DNA of 61,865 nt from Saprospiraceae bacterium (lineage in GTDB: Bacteria > Bacteroidota > Bacteroidia > Chitinophagales > Saprospiraceae), in NCBI GenBank assembly GCA_020630955.1, contig JAHDIE010000010.1:30198-92062 (forward strand), read 5' to 3'. The notes under the pieces are model-generated. The model was not told the origin of the DNA. It ran no database searches and saw only the letters and a program-made list of their open reading frames with translations. The position numbers and the translations under genes are program-made. This document shows, one piece after another, positions 17,567 through 24,768 of the stretch; position 1 is the stretch's first letter; the number at the start of each line of letters is the position of its first letter.

Positions 17567-18508
17567 ATGTCAGTATTAATATTTGCGGAAGCAAAAAACG
17601 GAAATTATAAAAAAAATGCTTTCGAGGCAGTATATTATGGTTCACAATTAGCCTCTGCAATAGGTACTGAGGCATTTGTATTTACCATTGGTGATGGAGC
17701 AAATGCAGCCGACCTTGGTAAGTACGGTGCTTCTAAAATTTGGTTTAATAATGCACAAGCAAAAACCGATAGCCAAGTAGTAAGCGCGATGGTTGCCCAA
17801 GCTGCTGAAAAGGCAGAAGCAACTCATGTTGTATTATCAAATTCTGCATTAGGGAAAGCAGTTGCAGGTAGAATAGCTGTCAAGTTGGATGCCTCTCTTG
17901 TATCTGGTGCTAATGCTTTGCCAATAGGAAACACAGTAACAAAAGGGGTGTTTTCAGGAAAGGCAATTGCCAGCTTTGAAATGTCTGGCGACAAACATGT
18001 TATTAGCTTGATGGGGAATTCTTTGAAGCCTGTGGAAACAGGAAGCAGTGGGATTCCTGAGGCTATAGAGCTAGATATTCCTCAAACTAAACTTAAAGTA
18101 ATTGAGACGAAAACTGTGGATGGAGTAGTTCCTCTTCCTGAGGCAGAATTGGTGGTATCTGCAGGTAGAGGAATGAAAGGTCCAGAAAATTGGGGAATCA
18201 TAGAAGATCTTGCTAACGTATTAGGAGCGACAACTGCTTGTTCTCGACCAGTTGCTGATACAGGATGGAGACCTCATCATGAACATGTAGGACAGACTGG
18301 AGTTGCCATTAGACCTAACTTGTACATCGCAGCAGGAATCTCTGGGGCTATTCAACATTTGGCAGGTGTTAATAGTTCGAAAACAATTGTGGTCATCAAT
18401 AAAGACCCTGAGGCGCCTTTCTTCAAGGCCGCTGATTATGGAGTCTTGGGTGATTTGTTTGATGTAGTTCCTCGTTTGACAGAAGCCATTAAAAAGTTTA
18501 AAGCTTAG
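17567..18508 (+). CDS. etfA: Electron transfer flavoprotein alpha subunit
   Basis: The 313 residues form the FAD-binding subunit of ETF. The C-terminal FAD domain shows GRGMKGPENWG, SRPVADTGW, GQTGVAIRPNLYIAAGISGAIQH and INKDPEAPFF, in the normal order. The N-terminal domain forms the shared AMP-side interface with EtfB. It is co-transcribed with etfB. No acyl-CoA dehydrogenase or ETF-quinone oxidoreductase gene lies next to it. Confidence 0.96.
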   Translation: MSVLIFAEAKNGNYKKNAFEAVYYGSQLASAIGTEAFVFTIGDGANAADLGKYGASKIWFNNAQAKTDSQVVSAMVAQAAEKAEATHVVLSNSALGKAVAGRIAVKLDASLVSGANALPIGNTVTKGVFSGKAIASFEMSGDKHVISLMGNSLKPVETGSSGIPEAIELDIPQTKLKVIETKTVDGVVPLPEAELVVSAGRGMKGPENWGIIEDLANVLGATTACSRPVADTGWRPHHEHVGQTGVAIRPNLYIAAGISGAIQHLAGVNSSKTIVVINKDPEAPFFKAADYGVLGDLFDVVPRLTEAIKKFKA

Positions 18509-18606
18509 AAGTTTTTAGCAGATTTATGTCTAAATACCTTTTATTTCCTATATAATTAGGGAATAATGTGGCATTTTTTTAATATTATAGTTTAGAATAA
18601 TATTTA

Positions 18607-19194
18607 ATGCGTAAGATAGAATTAGACGTTGTTGCCTTAACCCATAGTGTGACCTCTTCACACAATTATGCAGTGATACTAGGCGAAGTTGATGGAGATA
18701 GAAAACTACCAGTTGTTATAGGTGGATTTGAAGCCCAAGCGATTGCTGTTGCAATGGAAAAAATGATTCCAAATAGACCATTAACCCACGACCTGTTTAA
18801 AAATACTTTAGATGCTTTTGGCATTGAACTCAGAGAAGTAATTATCAATAATCTTTTGGATGGAATTTTTTATGCCCAATTAATCTGTTGGGATGGATCC
18901 CAAGAAGTTATAATTGACAGTAGGACTTCAGATTCAATAGCAATGGCGGTTCGGTTTAATTGTCCAATTTTTACCATGGAAAATATTATGGAGGAAGCTG
19001 GGATGCTTTTGGACCCAGATGAAGAGAAGAAAATTGCCATGGATAGAACAGCCAAAAAAGTAAAAAAAGTCAAAGCATTTTCAGACCACAGTATTGAAGA
19101 ACTCAACGAAATGCTTAACAAAGTGCTAGCGGAGGAAGATTATGAGCAAGCTGCAAAGATTAGAGATGAGATCAATAAGCGGGCGGAAAACTAA
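18607..19194 (+). CDS. Bifunctional nuclease-domain (DUF151) protein with a UVR motif
   Basis: The 195-residue protein has a BFN domain (about 1-135; KLPVVIGGFEAQAIAVAME, DSRTSDSIAMAVRFNCPIF). A short UvrB/UvrC-type helical hairpin forms the C-terminus (about 155-190; ELNEMLNKVLAEEDYEQAAK then IRDEI). BFN proteins have been reported with DNase/RNase activity, but here only the fold is certain. The UVR motif could mediate interaction with UvrA/UvrB-like partners or Clp factors. It ends two bases before the stop of the convergent cytochrome gene. Confidence 0.9.
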   Translation: MRKIELDVVALTHSVTSSHNYAVILGEVDGDRKLPVVIGGFEAQAIAVAMEKMIPNRPLTHDLFKNTLDAFGIELREVIINNLLDGIFYAQLICWDGSQEVIIDSRTSDSIAMAVRFNCPIFTMENIMEEAGMLLDPDEEKKIAMDRTAKKVKKVKAFSDHSIEELNEMLNKVLAEEDYEQAAKIRDEINKRAEN

Positions 19195-19196
19195 TT

Positions 19197-19595
19197 TCAC
19201 TCTTCTTCTAATGATTCCATTACCTCTGCAAAACTCATGATTCCTAAATCATTTGTCCATGCATTAAAAATGTAATTACTAATATTGGAAATTTCAACGG
19301 CGGATAATTCAGGAATTCCTGACATGGCTATATCATACTCTTGACCATTAACAAGTATCGGTCCTTCAATTCCAAATCTTATAATATTTGGTAATTTTTC
19401 TTTGTAATTCATGAGAAAATCAGATCCATTTACCGGTGGATATATACCCGCTAGTCCAGTTCCATCTTCCATATGGCATCCTGCACAATGAAAATCATAC
19501 AATATCTTACCTTGCTTAAATCTTCCTTCATTACAAGAAGAAAGCATCCAAATCCAACAAAGACTTATTATAATTAGTCTAGTCCTCAGTATCAT
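19197..19595 (-). CDS. Lipid-anchored monoheme cytochrome c
   Basis: The 132-residue protein has a lipobox (LSSC, Cys21), one heme-binding motif CAGCH (37-41) and a likely axial Met91 (in IAMSGIPELS). The pattern DGTGLAGIYPPVNGSDFL is typical of c-type domains associated with copper enzymes and oxidases. It probably shuttles electrons on the periplasmic face. The start overlaps the SCO gene by 17 bases, so it is the third gene of the lipoprotein-SCO-cytochrome operon. Confidence 0.92.
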   Translation of the reverse strand: MILRTRLIIISLCWIWMLSSCNEGRFKQGKILYDFHCAGCHMEDGTGLAGIYPPVNGSDFLMNYKEKLPNIIRFGIEGPILVNGQEYDIAMSGIPELSAVEISNISNYIFNAWTNDLGIMSFAEVMESLEEE

Positions 19596-20205
19596 ATTCG
19601 TTTATAAGCACATCAATTTCTTTCATGAGTTCTGAAACATCATCGGGGTCTGTTCCTTCAGCGAATGCTCTTACATGCCCATTTTTATCTATAACGACAA
19701 TTTTGCCGGAATGATCCAATCCTCCTGGCGCTTCTTCATCTTCAACTACGGCAACAAAATATTTCAATGCAATTTCTCTTAATTCATCTTTATCACCAGT
19801 GAGGAAGATCCACTTTTTAGTATCAACTCCAAGGTTTTGAGCATATTGTTTTAAAATATCGGTATTGTCTCGCTTTGGATCTAGTGTATGTGAAACCATT
19901 TTTATTATTTCGGTTTCTTCATATTTGTCATAAATTCTCAGCATTTGTTTTTTGACTTTAGGACAAATGCTAGGGCAGGAAGTAAAAAAGAAATCAGATA
20001 TATAAATGTTGTTTTTAAAACTCACATTATTAACCACATTGCTATCTTGATCGACAAATTCAAATTTTGGAATTTGGTAGTATATGGTATCGCTAGCTGT
20101 ATACTGATGTTGTCCTATAAATGGTAATTTCTTTGGTATGTTATTGTCTTGGCAAGCAAATAGTGAAATTACAAGTAAGCAAAGGAAAGAGCTTAATTTA
20201 TTCAT
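19579..20205 (-). CDS. SCO1/SenC family copper chaperone, lipoprotein
   Basis: I chose the ATG at 20205 (208 residues). An in-frame TTG at 20211 is also possible. The protein is a membrane-anchored thioredoxin-fold protein (lipobox FACQ, Cys18). The copper-binding residues are present: Cys77 and Cys81 (SCPSICP) and His165 (GLDHSGKIVVID). SCO proteins deliver copper to the CuA centre of cytochrome oxidase or reduce its cysteines. It overlaps the upstream lipoprotein gene by 8 bases and the downstream cytochrome c gene by 17, a tightly coupled operon. Confidence 0.93.
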   Translation of the reverse strand: MNKLSSFLCLLVISLFACQDNNIPKKLPFIGQHQYTASDTIYYQIPKFEFVDQDSNVVNNVSFKNNIYISDFFFTSCPSICPKVKKQMLRIYDKYEETEIIKMVSHTLDPKRDNTDILKQYAQNLGVDTKKWIFLTGDKDELREIALKYFVAVVEDEEAPGGLDHSGKIVVIDKNGHVRAFAEGTDPDDVSELMKEIDVLINEYDTED

Positions 20206-20602
20206 TGGCAAGTTTTGCGTGGTTTATAATACGTTTCATGTCTTCATTGACCTTAGTGATTTTGGTCTTTTGATCAGCCAAATATTCCAACAGCTTGTCA
20301 TCTCCAACATTTTTTGGCATTTTAAATTGATGCATCCAATCCATCATTGAGTCATCAGCAAATTCTAAGTCTTCAACATGCTTTTCAAATTTTGCTTTTT
20401 CATCCTTGGATAAATCTTCTTTCAACTTCTTTTTAAAAGCTTTTTTAAGCTTATGGATAGTACCCATTTCGGGCATTACTTCATCATGTACTTTCATTAC
20501 TTCATCATAGGAATGTTGAACCTTTTTGGAGTATCCATCTTTACATGCACTCATGAAAATCAATGAACACAAAATGGTTAAAAATGCAACTTTCTTTAAC
20601 AT
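20198..20602 (-). CDS. Met/His-rich helical lipoprotein linked to SCO and cytochrome c
   Basis: The 134-residue protein has a lipobox (MSAC, Cys20) and then a highly charged, probably two- or three-helix mature domain. Potential copper ligands cluster in two places: Met36, His39, Met43, Met46, His50 and Met86, Met87, Met90, His91, Met95. Similar lipoproteins occur in Bacteroidota next to SCO-like genes, often under uninformative names. The operon position first in front of SCO1 and a cytochrome suggests a periplasmic copper buffer or donor. That role is my inference, and the family has no function that I know to be demonstrated. Confidence 0.8.
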   Translation of the reverse strand: MLKKVAFLTILCSLIFMSACKDGYSKKVQHSYDEVMKVHDEVMPEMGTIHKLKKAFKKKLKEDLSKDEKAKFEKHVEDLEFADDSMMDWMHQFKMPKNVGDDKLLEYLADQKTKITKVNEDMKRIINHAKLANE

Positions 20603-20680
20603 TAGGATTAATTTAGATTCTATATTAATTCAACAAAGAAACAACTAGAATTGTTAGAATAAAAGTGATTTAATTTATAA

Positions 20681-22093
20681 ATGAAAAGAGCTTTAGTCTG
20701 GTTTCGGTGTGATCAAAGACTTCACGACAATGAAGCACTGGTGGATGCTCTAAATATTGCAGATGAGATTATTCCACTTTATGTGTTTGATGAAAGAGTT
20801 TTCTTTGGTAAAACCTCATTTGGATTTCCAAAAACAGACATTCATCGACAGAAATTTATTATCGAATCCATAGGAGACCTAAGAATAAATCTTAAAAAAA
20901 TTGGAGGTAATCTAGTTGTTAGAACAGGACATCCAGAAGAAATTATTCCTGAATTGTGCAGAAAATATAAGGCAAATTGGGTTTACTGTAATCGAGAAAG
21001 AACGAGTGAGGAAGTTCATGTCCAAGATCAATTAGAAGCAAATCTTTGGACGATAGGGGTCGAAATGAGATACGATCGAGGTAAAATGTTGTATCATACC
21101 GCTGATTTACCATTTCCTATTACACAAAGTCCTGATTTGTTTTCGACCTATAGAAAGGAAGTTGAGAAAATAATTGCAGTCAGGAAACCTTTGGAAGTAC
21201 CAACAAGTATTAAACTCGTTGAAAATTTAAATTTTGGAGAGATTCCCAACCTTTCGGTAAATGAAATGAATTTTAAAAGGGGTGATATTGGTAAATTAAG
21301 AGGAGGTGAAACATCTGGTTTGTCAGAATTAAACTACTACCTCCACGACAGCAAATTGGTTTCGAATTATAAAAATACCCGAAACCAAATGTTAGGAAGG
21401 GATTATTCATCAAAGTTTTCTCCTTTCCTAAGTCAAGGCAATTTGTCTCCTAAAAAGATTTATCAAGAATTAAAATTATTTGAAGACGAAGTGGAGTCTA
21501 ACGAAAGTACCTACCATTTATTTTTTGAATTGTTATGGAGAGATTTTTTTAGATTAATTGCAAAGAAACACGGTTCAAAAATTTTCAAACAAGGTGGACT
21601 TAAGAACAAAACTATAAATGGTTATAGTGAGGATATGAGTTTATTTAATATTTGGAAAGAAGCCAGAACAGGAATCCCTTTGGTTGACGCAAACATGAAT
21701 GAATTGAATCAAACTGGATTTATGTCTAACCGTGGTAGACAGATAACCGCAAGTTTTTTAATCTATGAGATGAAAATGAATTGGCTCATCGGTGCAGAAT
21801 ATTTTGAATCTCAACTGATAGATTACGATCCCTGTAGTAATTATGGAAACTGGCAATATATCGCAGGAATAGGAACTGACCCTAAGCAAGGAAGAAAAAT
21901 GAACCTTATTTTTCAAGGACAAAAGTACGATCCTGAGGCCAGATATATTAAATTTTGGGTACCAGAGCTTTCAGAAGTACCTGCAGGAATGTTAATTAAT
22001 CCGAATAAGTACAGTTCTAATGATTTTCTAAATTATGGAGTGATGCTCGGAAAGGACTATCCTTCCCCAATGTTAGAATTAAATAAAGTATAA
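20681..22093 (+). CDS. Cryptochrome/photolyase, DASH type
   Basis: The 470-residue protein has an N-terminal photolyase antenna domain (ALVWFRCDQRLHDNEALVDA) and a C-terminal FAD-binding domain. Marks of the DASH subgroup are the segment with GNWQYIAGIGTDPKQGRKMN and the following FQGQKYDPEARYIKFWVPEL. CRY-DASH proteins repair cyclobutane pyrimidine dimers in single-stranded DNA and may act in light sensing. It is transcribed alone, away from the copper operon. Light exposure of the habitat (surface water) is a reasonable inference. Confidence 0.93.
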   Translation: MKRALVWFRCDQRLHDNEALVDALNIADEIIPLYVFDERVFFGKTSFGFPKTDIHRQKFIIESIGDLRINLKKIGGNLVVRTGHPEEIIPELCRKYKANWVYCNRERTSEEVHVQDQLEANLWTIGVEMRYDRGKMLYHTADLPFPITQSPDLFSTYRKEVEKIIAVRKPLEVPTSIKLVENLNFGEIPNLSVNEMNFKRGDIGKLRGGETSGLSELNYYLHDSKLVSNYKNTRNQMLGRDYSSKFSPFLSQGNLSPKKIYQELKLFEDEVESNESTYHLFFELLWRDFFRLIAKKHGSKIFKQGGLKNKTINGYSEDMSLFNIWKEARTGIPLVDANMNELNQTGFMSNRGRQITASFLIYEMKMNWLIGAEYFESQLIDYDPCSNYGNWQYIAGIGTDPKQGRKMNLIFQGQKYDPEARYIKFWVPELSEVPAGMLINPNKYSSNDFLNYGVMLGKDYPSPMLELNKV

Positions 22094-22157
22094 TCATTAA
22101 TATTGATGTTTGATAAAATAAATTAAACAAAGTTTATTTAAAAATTATTAAGTCTCT

Positions 22158-22910
22158 ATGAAGTGGAAAGTAGCAATGGTGAACTACAAAAACACAGAAC
22201 CATTTTTATATGGAATTAAAAATGCAAAAGTCGATTTGCAGATAGATCTAAAATTACTATATCCTGCTGCCTGTTCTAAAGCATTTGATAACAATGAAGC
22301 AGACATTGCATTGGTTCCAGCAGCTTTTATAAAAAATAGAAATGATTACAAAATCGTAACCAATTTTTGCATAGGTTCGGATGGTGCAGTAAATTCAGTT
22401 GCATTATTTTCAAACCAACCAATTGAACAAATTAAAAAGGTAATATTAGACCATCACTCTCTAACCTCAAACCGTCTTTGTAAAATTTTAATGGATAATT
22501 ATTGGAATCAAGAAGTAGTTTATACTACCGAAGATGTTAGTAATGGTATAGTTGATTTAGAAGAAAATAGCGCAGCTCTTATGATAGGTGATAAAGTCTT
22601 TGAATATCAATCTAATTTTAAGTTCAAATATGACCTTGGTGAAGCTTGGAAAGAAATGACGGGATTGCCTTTTGTTTATGCCGTGTGGATAGCAAAACCA
22701 AATGTTCCTCAATTAATCATTAATCGATTTAATCAGGCATTAGATTATGGTGTTTCAAATATTGACAAATTATTATCAGAGACCAGTTACAATAATTTTG
22801 ACCTTAGAGAATATTTATTGTTAAACTTAGAGTTTAATTTTAATAAAACCAATAAAATGGGATTAGATTACTTTCTCAACAAGTACACGCTTTCTTCTTT
22901 AATGTATTAG
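22158..22910 (+). CDS. mqnA: Chorismate dehydratase MqnA (futalosine menaquinone pathway)
   Basis: MqnA converts chorismate to 3-enolpyruvylbenzoate, the first step of the futalosine route to menaquinone. The 250-residue protein has the periplasmic-binding-like fold of the MqnA/MqnD family, with the opening KVAMVNYKNTEPFLYGI, the middle IALVPAAFI and the GLPFVYAVWIA segment. The MqnD paralogue is smaller at key positions, and I favour MqnA on the opening motif. No other mqn gene is visible in the window, so the pathway is scattered. It implies menaquinone-based respiration. Confidence 0.86.
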   Translation: MKWKVAMVNYKNTEPFLYGIKNAKVDLQIDLKLLYPAACSKAFDNNEADIALVPAAFIKNRNDYKIVTNFCIGSDGAVNSVALFSNQPIEQIKKVILDHHSLTSNRLCKILMDNYWNQEVVYTTEDVSNGIVDLEENSAALMIGDKVFEYQSNFKFKYDLGEAWKEMTGLPFVYAVWIAKPNVPQLIINRFNQALDYGVSNIDKLLSETSYNNFDLREYLLLNLEFNFNKTNKMGLDYFLNKYTLSSLMY

Positions 22911-22989
22911 TGCTAAGTTCTGAATGGTCTTGAAGTTTTATTGATTGATCAAATAATATTACTTTAGCCCAAGCAATTAAACTTAACAA

Positions 22990-24051
22990 ATGAGAAGATC
23001 GCGAATTGCAGGCGTAGGCCATTATGTGCCCGAAAATGTTTACACAAATAATGATTTGGCCAAATTTATGGATACCTCGGACGAATGGATTCAAGAAAGA
23101 ACTGGTATCAAAGAACGTAGATTTGCCACAAAACATGAGGAAACTACAACAACATTAGGAGCCAAGGCATCAAAAATTGCCATTGAGCGTGCTGGTATAA
23201 CAGCAGAGGATATTGATTTTATCATCTTTGCCACATTAAGTCCAGATTATTATTTTCCAGGTTGTGGTGTATTATTACAACGCGAACTTGGCATTACAAA
23301 ATCTGAAATTGGAGCATTAGATGTAAGAACTCAATGTACTGGTTTTGTTTACGCGTTGACTGTAGCAGATCAGTTTATTAAGTCTGGCATGTATAAAAAT
23401 ATCCTGGTAGTCGGTGCTGAAATGCATTCATCCGGATTAGAGTTTAATACAAGAGGAAGGGGGGTGTCAGTTATATTTGGAGATGGTGCAGGAGCAGTGG
23501 TTGTTCAGCCAACCGAAGATGAATCAAAAGGTATATTAAATTCAGAATTACATTCTGATGGTACCAATGCAGAAGTTTTGTCATTGTTATGCCCAGGATC
23601 GCATGGTGGACATCATCATCAAGACAAGGATCAATTCGGTTTCCCTGAGAAAAATAAGTTAGGTGAGATATTTATAACTGAAAAAATGTTGGATGATGGG
23701 TTCTTATACCCTTACATGGATGGCAAAGTTGTGTTTAAAAAGGCTGTCGTAAAATTTCCTGAGGTTATTGCATCTACTTTAGCGGGAGTGGGTAAACAAC
23801 CATCAGATATTGATTTGTTAATACCTCATCAGGCAAATTTGAGGATTAGCCAGTTTGTGCAAAAAATACTTAGACTAAATGATGATCAAGTATTTAATAA
23901 CATCCACAAATATGGAAATACCACCGCTGCTTCAATCCCAATTGCTCTCTCGGAAGCTTGGGAACAAGGGAAAATAAAAGATAATGATTTAGTTTGTTTG
24001 GCTGCCTTTGGATCTGGTTTTACATGGGGTAGTATAGTAATGAATTGGTAA
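22990..24051 (+). CDS. fabH: 3-oxoacyl-ACP synthase III (FabH)
   Basis: FabH starts fatty-acid synthesis by condensing acyl-CoA with malonyl-ACP. The 353 residues show the triad Cys116 (DVRTQCTGF), His280 (IPHQANLRI) and Asn310 (YGNTTAAS). There is an insertion between about 200 and 240 containing a His-rich GGHHHQDKD loop, which is common in the longer Bacteroidota homologues. Such homologues often prefer branched or longer primers. The stop TAA is directly followed by the ATG of bshB1, indicating coupled translation. Confidence 0.93.
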   Translation: MRRSRIAGVGHYVPENVYTNNDLAKFMDTSDEWIQERTGIKERRFATKHEETTTTLGAKASKIAIERAGITAEDIDFIIFATLSPDYYFPGCGVLLQRELGITKSEIGALDVRTQCTGFVYALTVADQFIKSGMYKNILVVGAEMHSSGLEFNTRGRGVSVIFGDGAGAVVVQPTEDESKGILNSELHSDGTNAEVLSLLCPGSHGGHHHQDKDQFGFPEKNKLGEIFITEKMLDDGFLYPYMDGKVVFKKAVVKFPEVIASTLAGVGKQPSDIDLLIPHQANLRISQFVQKILRLNDDQVFNNIHKYGNTTAASIPIALSEAWEQGKIKDNDLVCLAAFGSGFTWGSIVMNW

Positions 24052-24768
24052 ATGAAAGTTGACATTTTAGCAATAGGAGTACACCCAGATGATATTGAAC
24101 TTGGTTGTGGTGGTACAATCGCTCATCATCTTAAGTTGGGTAAGTCAGTCGCGTTTGTAGATCTAACTCAAGGAGAGCTTGGCTCAAGAGGCAGTGCCAA
24201 ACTGAGACTGGAAGAAGCAAAAAAGGCAAAAGAATACTTTGGGATTAAGCATCGCGAAAATCTAGGCATGGCGGATGGTTTTTTTCAACATACCCAGGAA
24301 AATATTATAAAAATTGTCGAACAAATCAGACGATTTAAGCCAGAAGTTGTTCTTGCAAATGCTATAGTAGACAGGCATCCTGATCATGGAAGAGCGGCAA
24401 AACTAATTTCTGATGCTTGCTTTGCTTCTGGGTTGAGAAGAATAGAAACTAGTATAAACGGACAAATACAAACACATTGGAGACCCAAAGCAGTTTATCA
24501 TTATATACAAGACCATAATCTCAAACCTGATTTTGTAGTTGATATCAGTGATAGCATTGATGATAAAATGGCTGCAATTATGTGCTTTTCTTCGCAGTTT
24601 TATGATCCAAATAGTAAGGAACCAAAAACACCAATTTCTGGAAAAGACTTCTTGGATTTTGTTAAAGCGAAGGCCGCTAGTTATGGTAGACCAATCGGTG
24701 TAGAATATGGCGAAGGTTTTAATGTTGCAAGGGATATTGGAGTTGACAACCTTTTTAATTTGATCTAA
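24052..24768 (+). CDS. bshB1: Bacillithiol biosynthesis deacetylase BshB1
   Basis: This PIG-L family zinc deacetylase removes acetyl from GlcNAc-malate in bacillithiol synthesis. The 238 residues show the metal-site motif HPDDIELGCGG (His11, Asp14) and the second site DRHPDHGRAA. Sequences such as TQGELGSRGS and GKDFLDFVKAKA AS-type elements near the end are typical of the BshB1 subgroup. It starts immediately after the fabH stop. The convergent mutS stop overlaps its own stop by three bases in CTAA. Confidence 0.93.
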   Translation: MKVDILAIGVHPDDIELGCGGTIAHHLKLGKSVAFVDLTQGELGSRGSAKLRLEEAKKAKEYFGIKHRENLGMADGFFQHTQENIIKIVEQIRRFKPEVVLANAIVDRHPDHGRAAKLISDACFASGLRRIETSINGQIQTHWRPKAVYHYIQDHNLKPDFVVDISDSIDDKMAAIMCFSSQFYDPNSKEPKTPISGKDFLDFVKAKAASYGRPIGVEYGEGFNVARDIGVDNLFNLI

